Source: Phascolomyces articulosus (lineage: Eukaryota; Mucoromycota; Mucoromycetes; Mucorales; Lichtheimiaceae). Taken from it: a DNA stretch of 64,000 nt. Of the stretch, positions 1 to 11,486 are shown piece by piece. Position 1 is the stretch's first letter; each line of letters starts with the position of its first letter. Under the pieces are notes generated by a model, which ran no database searches, had not been told where the DNA came from, and was given only the letters and a program-made list of their open reading frames with translations. The stretch covers positions 1 to 64,000 of the forward strand of contig JAIXMP010000024.1 of assembly GCA_025677815.1 (NCBI GenBank), written 5' to 3'. A program made the translations under genes and the position numbers.

Positions 1-1
1 A

Positions 2-1141
2 CAATCTCAAAACTATGAAGAATTCCGTAATTCTGGTGATGAAGACCAAATAATGGAAGAAGCGCAATCAGATGCCGAAACTGCAAGTGTCTCCAGTCAC
101 TCACAAGCATCCAATTGTACAGTGGATTCCAAGAAGTCCAACCAATCCCGGACTGCCGCTCATTCATCTGCTATTACTCCTGGTTCCATATTTTCTGAAT
201 ACGCTAATCCAAAGGCCATGATGGAGAATATCATCCATCATTATAAAGTCAAGTTAGAAAGGTTAATCAAGCAATATAATCGTGTTCTATCTTCAGCCAG
301 TCCTGAAATGTTGAAAGAGAGACAGCAAGACATCATCAATACCCAAAAAACCCTCTGTGCTTTCCATACCTCTTACTATCAAGAATATAGTCCTGAAAGC
401 CAAACAAAATCCAAAGCGGGAAATAAGAACACTGACAGGATGACTGCCAAGGATGTCCCGTTATTTCAAGTCACTGGAATAACAATCAAGGATAATAATA
501 AAGAGGTGTTCAAATCGGTCGATCATTTCCTGCGCCGTTTCAAGAAAATTGTTGAAGCCAATACTAGTGACAAGATTGATAAACAATGGTCTAAGTGGCT
601 CCCATTAGCATTTCCCTATGACCTCGATCACTGGTATGACCAAAAATTAGCAAAGAATGATAAGTATAGTTGGTCAAAGGTATGCAAGGTAATGAAAAAG
701 CGATTTCAATCTGTGGATTTATGTATGGAAAAAGCCACAGAAGCATATACCATAACCATGAACAAAGGTGAAACTGTTGCTGATTATGGCACACATTTTC
801 TCAACACTTGTCGCGATGGTGGTGTCAAGGACGAACCTGGTCTTGCTTTATGATTTTTGGGTTCAATGGACGACCATATTGAAGAGAATGTCAAAATAGC
901 CTGGAGCAGTCGCCATAGTTCAAGACTACCTCGTTCAGTAGAAGAAGTGTTATGCATTGCTGATGCTGTCACCCTCAAAAAAAGAAGTCATCAGCAAGAA
1001 GATTCTGCTGGTCCTGCTTACCCAAAACGCAGAATAAATAATGGTAGTGTTGTTACTGGCTGTTGTATCAGAGAGAAATCAATCAATAAAAAGAATAAAA
1101 GGAGACGAGATAAGTCAATGAGACCCCTAATAATCCATTAA
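2..1141 (+). pseudogene. Gag of chromovirus (broken)
   Basis: The frame is open from base 2 through the ATG at 53 to a TGA at 851, so the true start is probably outside the window. A second open piece continues in another frame to 1141. The first part is Ser/Gln-rich with a basic helix; the middle holds the usual Gag capsid-like block (FKSVDHFLRRFKK and KQWSKWLPLAF, then the GETVADYGTHFL helix). It would form the particle shell. Just after the stop the text still reads like Gag (FLGSMDDHIEENVK), so the TGA is a nonsense mutation and not the natural end. The family call rests on position and capsid-like pattern. Confidence 0.75.
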
Positions 1142-1494
1142 ATTTTATTAAGATAAAAAATAATCTCTCTATTTATAAGAAAGTGCTCATCATGGATAGA
1201 CTATCACAACTTGCACATTATGGTGTAATATTAGAATATAGATTGCATCATTTGGATTGCGTGTTATGAGGACAGTATATTTAAGTAGACCATGAATGAT
1301 ATCATTAGAAGGATTGCGTGATCCAGCATAATTAACAATATGTGAAAAAGGATGGTGCAATACTGTGTGTAATATAAGTAATTATCCAAATAGAATCACC
1401 GCACAAGTGAGATATAGGGTGAATGACAGTAATAATAATAATAATTATGAAGAATTATTATTTATTGTGAAGCTATTGTATGTTGGATACAACA
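1142..1494 (+). other. unexplained insert between Gag and zinc knuckle
   Basis: About 350 bases separate the last Gag-like text from the zinc-knuckle text and do not read as polyprotein in any frame. The stretch is AT-rich, has an (AAT)n run near 1431-1447, and twice contains GGATTGCGTG (near 1254 and 1313). No terminal inverted repeats were seen. It may be an old insertion or simply badly decayed coding sequence. Confidence 0.4.
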
Positions 1495-2648
1495 CTGGCA
1501 TAGCAAAAAAGAGCTGGTGCCCCCATCATAAAGCATATATTGCTCATTCTGCCAAGGAATGCTGGTTAAAAAGAATGAATTCAAGTTCGTCATTGTCTAC
1601 TGCTGAAAATCGGTTTAAGAAAGGTAAATGTATTTATTGTGGTAATGAATGGTCTAAAGAACACCGTTGCCAAGAGTACAGTGATGCAAAAAAGAAAAAA
1701 AGAGAAGAGAATACAGAGAGACGTGTAAACGCCATTTCTGCTCCCTCTCAAGTAATCTCCGATGCTGCCAACCAATTAGAGCAGTTAGAAAATCATCCTG
1801 CTGATGATATCTTGAATAAATTGGATGAACTGGAAGCCTTTGCTGCTGGTAAGAACTTAAACAATACAAGTCTACAAAAATCAAAACAAAACAAAAACAA
1901 TCATGATCCATCTTCAGAATCACTAATAAGGTCCCCTATTTTAATACAGAATAAACGATGCATAGCAATGATCGATTCGGGTGCTCAAATTTCTATTATA
2001 AATAAGAGCTTATGTGATAAATATAGTTGGCCTATAAATTATATTAATGGGATAATAAAATATGCTGGTACGGGTGATCACTGTAAAAGAATTGGTACTT
2101 GTGGTCCCTTAAAAATCAGTTATAACAATCATAAACCTACTTTTACTTTTGAAGTGATGGAATTAGAAAATGAAGATGTAATTGTTGGAAAAGATCTTAT
2201 GCCTCATATTGGTCTCGCTATAACTGGTTTAGCTGTAAAATGGGATGATATCGATGACAATAGTTTGAAAAAGGATGATCCAATTGATCCAGAACAAGTA
2301 AAAGATATTGAATACCCTGCAGGCTCCACTGAACAAAGAAAAGAATTTTTTGAACAAATACAGCCCTGGTTAGATAGAAATTCAAAAATTCCATTAACTT
2401 CATTTTGTCCTCTTAAAGAGTCAATTATCAAATTACCGACCCCCGAAGGTGTTACCTCATTTCAAAGACAATACCCACATCTATATCATTTAAGACCAGT
2501 AGTTGACAAAGCAGTTAAAAAGTGGTTAGAGGATGGTGTTATTATAAGAGCTCCTATTAATACGGCATGGAACAGTCCTATAACAGTTGTGGATAAAAAG
2601 TCTTCATCAGGTGAAATTACTGGAAAAAGAATTTGCCTTGATGTCTGA
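1495..2648 (+). pseudogene. zinc knuckle, aspartic protease and start of RT (Pol)
   Basis: The open frame runs from 1365 to a TGA at 2646, but only from about 1495 does it read like polyprotein. A Cys/His cluster (WCPHHKAYIAHSAKEC) is followed by a knuckle-like CIYCGNEWSKEHRC. The retropepsin active site is MIDSGAQISIIN at about 1968-2003, with the hydrophobic DVIVGKDLM strand further on. The RT N-terminal part (KKWLEDGVIIRAPINTAWNSP) precedes KRICLDV, where a stop replaces the residue that is normally Arg before QLNN. A single C-to-T change in CGA explains it. Confidence 0.82.
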
Positions 2649-3760
2649 CAATTGAATAATAAACTACTCACAAATGATAGACATCCTTTACCTTTAATAA
2701 AAGAGATATTTGCAGATCTATCTGGAGCTATCGTTTTTACAACTTTAGATTTATCTAGTGCATACCACAGATTCCGTATTAAAAAAGAATACCAAGACCA
2801 TACTGCTTTTACACATAATAACATCCAATATATCTTTCAAGCTTGTCCTTTTGGATTACGTCCTATTGCTTCTCGTTTTCAAAGAGTTATGAGTCGTATC
2901 TTTCAAGACATGCCATTTGTAAGATGTTACATTGATGATATCGTCATTGCAATAAAAGAAGATATAAATTTACATCAAGAACACGTTAAAAAAGTAATTC
3001 AAGCATTAACTGAAAATAACTTGATCATTAATTATAAAAAATCCAAATTTATGCAAACTCAAATATATCTACTTGGATTTCGATTGTCACCCCGGGCAGA
3101 CAAATTGAACGTAGTAAAATATCCAATGTGTTAAATTGGCCTATACCACAAAATGGGAAACAGATTCAAAGATTACTTAGTACTGTAAATTTCATCTGAG
3201 ATCATATACCTCACATAGCAAAAATATGCGCCAGCTTAGACAAACTACATCATGAAGGTTCACTTAAGAAAATTTGGAATAATCAACATCTTCAAAGTTT
3301 TAATTTAATTAAAAAGGCACTTGCTGCTAATGTGTTACTCGAATTCCCTAATATGCAGGAACAATTTTATGTTGCTACTGATGCCTCATCTCATGGAATT
3401 GGCGCCGTCCTCTTCCAACATATTAATGGCAAAGACCGTTATATTTCTTTTATTGCTAGACAATTAGGAAAATCAGAGGTGAACTATTCTGCAACTAAAC
3501 GCGAGCTTCTTAGAGTTGTGTTTGCTCTTACTAAGTGGCGTGAATTTTTATAGGCAAATCCATTTACATTAGTCACCGATTGTAAAGCACTTACATATCT
3601 TCATACTCAAAAAATCGCGAATCCCATGATGATTAATTGGTATGATATTTTATTTCGATATAATTTTACTGTCACTCATCTACCTGGATTACAAAACGTA
3701 TTACCTGATCATCTCTCTCGTTTATTCACCCCAAGTGATTCGCTGGAGGGGGGTAAATCA
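2649..3760 (+). pseudogene. reverse transcriptase and RNase H (Pol), frameshifted
   Basis: The RT palm is clear: TTLDLSSAYHRFRI carries the first catalytic Asp and CYIDDIVIAIKED the YxDD box at about 2929. Near 3117 one A seems lost from an A-run and the frame moves; the thumb and connection then read on in the new frame with a stop near 3196 (NFI-stop-DHIPH, normally Arg). The RNase H-like block starts at about 3350 (YVATDASSHGIGAVL, first Asp). A TAG at 3551 follows KWREFL, and the tether ends near 3745 with DHLSRLF. All these domains belong to one normal Pol polyprotein. Confidence 0.85.
3743..3756 (+). promoter_or_regulatory. internal copy of the polypurine tract
   Basis: The 14 bases CTGGAGGGGGGTAA are identical to the tract directly before the 3' LTR (5536-5549). 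This copy lies between the RNase H and integrase regions of Pol, where it encodes LEGGK. Its position fits a central polypurine tract that primes a second plus-strand start during reverse transcription, as known for lentiviruses and Ty1. For this element that role is an inference. Confidence 0.5.
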
Positions 3761-3839
3761 ATAAAAATAACTGCATTAAAAAAGGTAGAAACAACCAAAA
3801 CAAATGTTTTTAAAATGAAAAAACGTGTGAAGCCAAAAG

Positions 3840-4963
3840 ACTTTATGACACCACCTAATGCCGACAGAAAAGCTGAATTAGAAGCAGCTCATCTTAAAGT
3901 TGGTCATGGAGGAGCTGAACATATTATTAAATACTTACAATATTATTGCAGATTAAGTTGGAATTCAATCCTTCAAGATGCAGTAAAAATAGTATCGAGT
4001 TGTCCCAAATATATGAAGTACAATATAGCATAAAAAGGTTACAATCCTTTACGTCCAATCTATGCATACATACCAGGTGATAGCTGGGGAATGGATCTAG
4101 CATGTTTTAATAAAACTTCTACCTCTGGAAATAATTATCTATTTCTAATGGTGGATATTTGTACTAGATTCGTAATACTAAAAGCTATCCCGAATAAACA
4201 ATCAAATACTATTGTAAAAGCAATCATCGATGTTATTAGTATATTTGGATATCCACGATCTATTCAACATGATAATGGTAACGAATTTAAAAACATTCTA
4301 ATGAAAAAACTGGTCGAAAGTTTAGGAATCGATCAAAGATTCTCAACTGCCTACCACCCAAGAGGAAATGGTGTAAGTGAAAAATTCATCCAAAGCACCC
4401 TACATGTACTTTGAAAGAAAGTAAAAGGAGCAGCAAGAGATTGGGATTATTATGTACCAAGTACACAACTTGAACTAAACACACGAATTTCTAAATGTTT
4501 AAAAACCCCACCATTTTCTCTTATGTTCACAAGGAAATTAAATGAATTTAGAGATTACCACCCAGATAAAGCTATACCTCAAAAACCAATGACTGAGGAT
4601 CAATTAATAAAAAAGATAGAGCATATGGAAAACATTGTATTTCCAGCTATCTAACAAAGAACAAAAGAATTCGCACAGAAACAAAAAGATATGTTTGATA
4701 AAAAACATAAACTTGTTGAATTCCCAGAACAAAGTCACATAATGGCTAAAGTGCATTTAAGAAATAGTAAACTTGCACCAATTTATGAAGGTCCCTATAC
4801 TGTCTTAAGAAAGACAGAAGGTGGCACATACATACTTCAAGATGAACAAGGGATTTTAATGCCGCGAAATTATGCACCATCTGAATTAAAATTAATATCT
4901 CAAGATGAAGTCATCCCTGCTGATGAGATACATCCCATATTGCATGATTTTAGAATGGAATAA
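3840..4963 (+). pseudogene. integrase of chromovirus (broken)
   Basis: The N-terminal zinc finger keeps HLKVGHGGAEH, but the last motif is SCPKYMKY where CxxC is expected, so the final Cys is Tyr (TGT to TAT, a transition). The catalytic core is intact in its key residues: Asp in SWGMDLACF, Asp in IQHDNGNEF and Glu in NGVSEKF. Stops at about 4031, 4412 and 4652 break the frame. The C-terminal part (LRNSKLAPIYEGPYTVLRK) is the SH3-like GPY/F module. It would insert the cDNA into the genome; here it is inactive. Confidence 0.85.
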
Positions 4964-5146
4964 ATTATGTGAAATATTAAGGATATTTAGTTTTAATAAT
5001 ATAATGGATAATATAGATATAAAAAATAAATTTAAAATAGCCATTTATCCCAAGATATCTATTAATTTCAAAAAAAATAAATAAATAAAAAATAAAAAAA
5101 TATATAAAAAAAAGGTAAAAATTAAATTTATATATAGACGTATCTC

Positions 5147-5452
5147 GATGAAATATATGAAATACAGTCTATACTTAAGCATTGTGGAAAACCAGGAAAC
5201 TATGAATACTTGGTTAGATAGAAAGGTTACGAACTAAAAGATGATTCTTGATTAACAGCTGATAAATTTACAGACCCTGATTTTATAATACAATACTGGC
5301 ATCAACTAGGCATTAATGAAAAAGATGAATGTCTATCTAGAACAAACAATAAAGTAACAAAAAGAAAAAATAACATACCTTTAAATTAAAAAGGAAATAC
5401 AATCGATACCAACCCACGAAGGAGCAAACGCCTTAAGACTTCAAATAATTAA
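5147..5452 (+). pseudogene. chromodomain and basic tail of integrase, both Trp codons lost
   Basis: In the same frame as the integrase the text reads DEIYEIQSILKHCG and then EYLVR-stop-KGY and DDS-stop, ending with FIIQYWHQLGIN and a basic tail up to TAA at 5450-5452. This is a chromodomain, which in chromoviruses targets integration to modified histone H3. The two stops sit exactly where the two conserved tryptophans of the fold belong: TAG at 5219-5221 and TGA at 5249-5251, each one G-to-A step from TGG. The region 4964-5146 between GPY/F and chromodomain is AT-rich with several stops. Confidence 0.75.
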
Positions 5453-5535
5453 ATTATAAAAAATTATAATAAGGTATCAACTACCAAAAGATATATGAAA
5501 TTATAATATCTCAAATTTAAAATGATTGTTCTAAT

Positions 5536-5549
5536 CTGGAGGGGGGTAA
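5536..5549 (+). promoter_or_regulatory. polypurine tract next to 3' LTR
   Basis: The purine-rich stretch CTGGAGGGGGGTAA is followed at once by TGTTG, the usual first bases of an LTR. It would be the plus-strand primer. The Pol stop codon lies 84 bases before it. Confidence 0.75.
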
Positions 5550-5975
5550 TGTTGTATTCTGACACTATACTCTATAATAAATACTGATATTACACAAAAG
5601 GCACAGCCTGAGCACATATACAAATAAGGAAACTTAAATAATCCTTGTGTAAAAAAGGAAATTAGTATAATTGCATAATGATGTACTACCTTCATATAAC
5701 TCTCTAAAAAGAAAATGTCAAAGAAGATATCAAAGATAAAAGGTATAGCCTTAGACCTATCCTTATAACTACTCTCATAAACAATAATAATTATCATATC
5801 CCAAAGGTCCCAATTCATCCATCTAGAATATAGAATAGTATAAAATAAGTAACTAAGCCCACATCTTTCACAGAATAGAAAAAGTATAAATAAGCCATTG
5901 TAAACATAATTGTAGAAAAGGAATTTAACTTTTTAGATTATAAAAATCTTTCTCTTCATTAAAAAACCTATAACA
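5550..5975 (+). repeat. putative 3' LTR of the chromovirus
   Basis: The start is firm: TGTTGTA directly after the polypurine tract. The end at 5975 is a guess, based on CTATAACA, which nearly mirrors the start (6 of 7 bases) and gives 426 bases. A TATA-like AGTATAAATAAG lies at about 5881. The 5' LTR is not in the window, so neither the end nor a target-site duplication can be tested here. Confidence 0.5.
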
Positions 5976-6655
5976 AAGTCTCAAAGGATTTACATTGTCC
6001 ATTTTTATCTTTTATTCTAATCTAAAATTAACCAAATTCTATAGCATTTATTCATTTCTTATTTTCTTATTGTTGAACATTATACCTTATTTGGTATACC
6101 ATTCTAATTCACACTATTTCATAATAAAGGCATTATTCTATTTTATTTATTATTTATTCTTTTCTTCCTCATTTAAATTTAGATACACCTATTTGGCATA
6201 TTCTTTTTATATAGACATGACATAGATTATTTATATTAGTATAGGCATTAGATTAGCCCTTATATTTCAATATATATAAAAGAGGGATCTTATAAACCAA
6301 GATCCTATATTATTTTATTATTTATATATCTTAACCCTTAACTACTCTATTATATTTCATTTCATACTTCCTTATACTATCTACTCAAACCTATTTATAA
6401 GTATACAAATTAGACTTACATTATTATAATAGGTTATATATATTATTATAATAGTATATACTATTATAACTATCCTTAAATTTATTTATTATATTTAATT
6501 TTATTACTATTTCATATTATAGAAGTTATATTTTACTAATGTAATTTGATTGGTTAATCTAAATTCTTTAGTATGAACTATAGTAGTGGAGTCACGTGAC
6601 CGTCTGATAAAGAACCTCTTTCAAAATCCACCTCTGGCAAGAAGAACCAACAAGC
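5976..6655. other. AT-rich spacer before tRNA
   Basis: Very AT-rich sequence with TATA/ATTA runs and no reading frame that looks coding. The ORF at 5995-6225 is made of Tyr, Phe, Ile and Ser codons from low-complexity DNA and is not a gene. The last 60 bases before the tRNA contain TCACGTGAC, a palindromic E-box-like site near 6591, of unknown relevance. Confidence 0.5.
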
Positions 6656-6737
6656 GTCACTTTGGCGGAGTGGTTAACGCGGTGGCCTGCTAAGCCATTG
6701 TCCTTTGGACGCGCAGGTTCGAATCCTGCAGGTGACG
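6656..6737 (+). tRNA. tRNA-Ser (anticodon GCT)
   Basis: The 82 bases fold as a class II tRNA. The acceptor GTCACTT pairs with AGGTGAC with one G-U and a G discriminator. Box A is TGGCGGAGTGG and box B is GGTTCGAATCC. The anticodon loop CTGCTAA gives GCT, which reads AGC and AGT serine codons. The long variable arm TTGTCCTTTGGACGC is the mark of tRNA-Ser. There is no intron and no encoded CCA, as expected in eukaryotes. Confidence 0.96.
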
Positions 6738-6742
6738 ATTTA

Positions 6743-6747
6743 TTTTT
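6743..6747 (+). terminator. RNA polymerase III terminator of tRNA-Ser
   Basis: A run of five T residues starts six bases after the tRNA end, the normal stop signal for polymerase III. A longer T run follows near 6779. Confidence 0.7.
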
Positions 6748-7767
6748 CTAATTTCTTATTAGAAAAAAAAATTTGAATTTTTTTTTTTTTTTAACTTATT
6801 ATTTTTTTTTTACCTTTTATTTTTTCCTCCCGTCTTTTCTGCCGTAGGATAATAATGTTGCTCATTCCCTACCATTTTATATAACAAAACAATATAAATA
6901 AGTAGGTAAAAAAGTATAAAAATATAGTAGATATAGTAGAATATATAAATATATTAATTAATAAGTGATTTTGTTTTTTAAGATATTAATGGTATAAATA
7001 GAAAGAAAAAGTATTTATCAAACAAACAAAATACCCAAGAATATATTAGAAGGAAAAAAAATGTTTCAGATAAAATTAAAAATGTCTTACTTATAATTAT
7101 TAAAATATATCAAATTACTATGTATATAATAATAATAAAAAAAAGATAATGCCTTACTGCCTTGTTAACTATGCTGCCAAAAGTGACATATGTTGATTGT
7201 TCTTTTACTTTTCAGGATTTTATTTAATTCTTTTTTTATTATTGAATACTATGTCATTTTGTAGAGAAGAAAATCAGATTTTTATATAGGGTATAGTATA
7301 ATGATATAAGAAATTAATAGGAATATGAATAGTTATTGTTTTTTAAGAGTATTAACTAATTATTTTATTTTTATTTTTTAAGGTAGAGTACTGTAAGTGT
7401 CTATATATACTGTAGGGCTATTGGAGCAATGGATTATAAAGCAACCAATGTATAATATAAGCTATTATTATGTTACTATTATTTATATATATCTTTATTA
7501 TTAGTAGTGCAATATATAGTATTCAGTAGTGGTGATTATTATTACTAATTGGATTGTAGTATTAATATATCACAAAGTTTATCAAGCAAAGTTTGAATTG
7601 TCAGTTATTGTACTCATATATAAATAACAAAAGAGGCTGTCTATAGTAGCTCATTTATATAGCCATAAAATCTTTCCAAGCTTCCTTAATGATAACAGGG
7701 ATTTATTCTTAGAGTTTTTAAATAATATCAGTTGTCATCAGCAGAAGTTTTAAAAATTTTCTAACGT
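6748..7767. other. AT-rich gene-free stretch
   Basis: About 1 kb of A/T runs without any credible reading frame, RNA gene or repeat that I could recognise. Confidence 0.5.
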
Positions 7768-8960
7768 TTGTACATATTGATCTTTAAAAGAAAAATAATA
7801 TACTACCTTGCTAGTCAACCATCCCTCCTTCAAAGAAAGGAGCTGTCTGATCCGGGATTCTACCCCATTTGGCTTGATAGGATAAATAACATGCAGTGCG
7901 TTCCTAGTATATGTTCAATTAATGGTCACTATATGATATCTTACTCATATAACTATTCTGGAGATATTTTTATTAGCAAACATGGTAAATATGAATATAT
8001 CAACAATAGCAAGCACAGGTTTATTTTCAAGGTAATAAAAAGATATATCTAGTATGATAAGAATTGCATCTATCAGAACAATAAGGCAGCCAAGTATAAT
8101 GAAGTTGCAGTGATGCATAAAATCAATAAGAATACTAATTATACTATTGCCACGATCCTAGAAATGTCTATTCCCAATACATCAGTTACTATCAATTTGT
8201 TGAAAATAAACTAAAAAGTAGCCTGGAATATTATCTAGGGGAAAATCCAGTTTTTATGATGATATTGATGAAGCACTGAAAGTAGAGAGACATGCTAAAA
8301 TTAAAAAGTGTTTGGCTGATATTTATAGATCCCAATACATGAAAAGTCTATAGATTTTAGAATAAGTGTTATGTCAAGATTTCTTGTTTTGTTAAAAGTA
8401 ATGCTCATATATGGAACTCAAGTCACATAGAGTATGGAGCTGGTTCTCTTTGCTTTTCAAATCCAACCACAATATAGTTAATTATTAAGTGCATTATTTT
8501 GAGAAGTATCTAATACTACCACTAACTATGCATTATATAATGCTCATACATATTCAACAACAAAAGAACATGATCATGCTTATCTATTAGCCAATATTTT
8601 TACTCACTATATAAATATCAATGTTGAATATGATCTAGCAATTTTTACTGTACTCAGTAATTTCTATAGTAATCTCATTCAAACAAGTCCCATTTATGCT
8701 TTTGTTTTGAAAAGACAAGTATCAATTATAAAAGTACAGTAAAAGGAGTTTACAATCTACCTTATTAGACCAGTATTAAACGTGCCCATATCAAACATTT
8801 CAAAAATAAATTGATCTTACCAAGTCTTTTTAGTATTTCCAACCTTTGACCAATGTTTCAAGCCTATACAAGGTGGATAGAAAGGCTAGGAAGGGATTTA
8901 GAGACTTGGTTAAGGCTGGAAGTATTAAATATGGTAGATCAATACCAAGCTAATAGAAAT
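7768..8960 (+). pseudogene. decayed unidentified coding sequence
   Basis: Codon use becomes protein-like here. An open piece of 94 codons ends in a TAG at 8050, and the same frame continues with AAKYNEVAVMHKINKN and TIATILEMSIPNTSVTINLL up to 8211. Further pieces follow in other frames (EHDHAYLLANIFTHYI, LERLGRDLETWL). The pieces look like one broken gene. I do not recognise the family; an old transposase is possible given the surroundings, but no catalytic motif was found. Confidence 0.3.
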
Positions 8961-11096
8961 GGAGATAATAGAAGAGTAGTAATAAAATAAAGAGTAATAT
9001 GAAAGATATCATTTATTACTTTAATGATTAGGGGTATTTATATGTTTCTAACTACTTGTAATAATAATAAATTATATAATAAAACTAATATTAATAATAT
9101 GTATATGTGGAATGATGGAGGATGTGATACATGTTCATAACTGTCAATTGAATATGTGTTCAAATAATTAATAAGATGATGGATGATAAATACATAGCAT
9201 ATTAAAATGCAAATATGATAGCAATAATAAGGTGTTACAAAAATAAATCAAAAAAGGAAATGATAGTAACCCTTATTCTTAGTTACAACAGGCTAAAAGT
9301 ATTGGTAAAACATTTTCAATTTTTTATATTTTCAAAAATACAGGCATTTTTATATAAAAAAAAAGACCATATGTACTTTGAATCTAGCATCTGCTGGCTG
9401 ACAACGTGAACTAGAACTAGTGACGCGTCAAAAAGTACTCCATTGAGGAGGGAGAGAGAAAGAGGGTAAACTATATAAGCTGATAAATGGAGCAATGGGT
9501 TTATATTAGTTGAGTGATCTTCAAATACTACATCTTCATCTTAAATGGTTTGCAAAACTATAAACTTACCAAAGCAAATTAAAAAAAACATAAAAGAAAT
9601 GTACAAAAAGAAAAAGATCTAATAGAAGAGAATTAATCATTAGAATACATAGATAAATATCAATATTCGCACATTAACTTGATGATACATCTCTCCAATA
9701 CCCAACTAAGCATCATGATAATGAAAGTTATACATATCTTGAAATAAGTAAAAAAAAAGGGCGAGTTTAAAGACATCCCGAGTCAAAGCATGACCAAAAA
9801 TAGACAACAGGGTAGATATTTCAGTAGGAATGACATGATATAGCAAAGGATTAAACCAATATATATGATGAAAGATGGACGATATAGCATGACAATGAAT
9901 CAGTACAGTATACATGATAAAAGTTTGTTCAGGGTGGCTTGATCAACAGGTGTTCATGATGCAACATAAAGTAGAACCAAAGACTAAAGATCATGCGACA
10001 CAATAAAGAATTACCAAAGAAGGATGGCTTGACACATGGTAGTAATAAAATAATCCCATAGTACATATGATCAATAGAAACATACAACATAGTGCATAGT
10101 ATGGATGACAGAAGGAGATTGATACAAGAGAGCAACAACTTGGATGACTAATAAAGAAGATGGATAACACAAAAAAAAAGATTTGTAAGTATTATCAACA
10201 GGTAGAAGACACATTATTTTAAATATAATATGATCACGAAAAAAAAAGGTGTCAAAAGAAATTCAATAACATACTATAATATATTGTACCATGTTTGAGA
10301 GGAAAACAATAGGAAACAATGTTATATAACCAAAAAGATGAGTGTGACGACAGCCGCAGCAAGGATGGATGGATGAAACGATCAACAAAATGGTGAATCA
10401 GAGCAGAAACATCTAGACAAGGATGATCATAAAGAGTTTACCAAGAGAATGAAGGGACAGATGAACTATGGGAGTTTGACCAGATGGATTGGAGCCAGAG
10501 AACCATGGATGGATTGAGCAAGACCTTGCTGCATGATGGATTGTGATGAAAAGAAATAATTGATGGATGATAAATGATTGGATGGTTAAATAAAAAAAAA
10601 TAAAAAAGAAGAAAGAAAAGGTACGGTGATAATTTTTACAATTTTGGGGGGCTATTTTGAACCCTTTTTATACTTTTTCAACATTGAAACAATGAACTAT
10701 TTTTCAATCATTTATAACTTTACCAATTTTGATCGATATAAGGCGAGATGAGTCTTGTTTTAAAGCCAAAAACCTAGAATTTTTTGATATATATTTTTCA
10801 TTATAATGATATTTGATGATATAATTATATATTTATTTAAAAATAATAAAGTAATATTTTGACAAGATGATCGTATGACAACTTCTAAAAACAGAAATTT
10901 CAAAATAGTTGTGACATCTAAACGGAATATTTTTTTATTGGATGGGTAGTAAAGTAGATAAGAGAGACTTGCTTTTTTTTAAAAAGAGTATACTGGATGA
11001 TTGATGTATTGATTAATAAGAGGATGGTATCATTTCTATGTACGTAATTAAAGAAAAATAAGCATGTTCTTTATATATGTCGGGCAAAGACAGAGA
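8961..11096. other. gene-free stretch with purine-rich GATGG repeats
   Basis: No credible gene. From about 9900 to 10590 the plus strand is rich in GATGG, GGATGA and AAGA words, so the opposite strand shows short spurious ORFs. The rest is AT-rich. Confidence 0.4.
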
Positions 11097-11390
11097 GGTT
11101 TTTTTTAAAAAAGAAAGAAGCCATTGAACTCAATTGATTTATTGACATGACTTTACTAGACATTCAATAATAAAACTGACATGATTAGAAAGAGAAAAAG
11201 ATGGGCTTTCTGCCAATATATCATTACAGATCTAAAGTGAATGTTTTTGTTGAGTTAAAAAGTATTTGAAATGTCATAATTATGGATTACTCATTAACAA
11301 AAGTAGAAATTTATTATTATGAAAACAATGACGAAAATGATTAATGATATTGGATTCAATTTAATAAAGAGATAAGATGATAGTATCATC
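11097..11390 (+). repeat. diverged direct duplication, copy 1
   Basis: This block resembles 11487-11830 in the same order. Shared words include AAGCCATTGAAC, GAGAAAAAGATGG and TGAAAACAATG, with many substitutions and indels between. The copies are 394 bases apart at the left word and 423 at the right one. It is non-coding and its origin is unknown. Confidence 0.55.
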
Positions 11391-11486
11391 TTGTCATACG
11401 GCGTAATTGTTTACAAAGAAAAATCATGCATAATAATGAATCTTATCTTCCATCCAAAACAGGATGATTGTAGAAGGGTGGGAGGA

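Larger units (their letters stand above)
1..5975 (+). mobile_element. Ty3/gypsy chromovirus relic, 5' truncated by window
   Basis: This is a decayed LTR retrotransposon of the chromovirus branch. Parts appear in the order Gag, zinc knuckle, aspartic protease, reverse transcriptase, RNase H, integrase, chromodomain, polypurine tract and 3' LTR. The 5' LTR and primer-binding site lie left of the window, because the Gag frame is already open at base 2. Frames are broken by in-frame stops (near 851, 2646, 3196, 3551, 4031, 4412, 4652, 5219, 5249) and by at least one lost A in an A-run near 3117. The protease DSG, the RT YIDD and the integrase D, D and E remain. The order RT-RH-IN is typical of Ty3/gypsy. 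The copy cannot make a full Pol, so it is dead. Confidence 0.93.
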
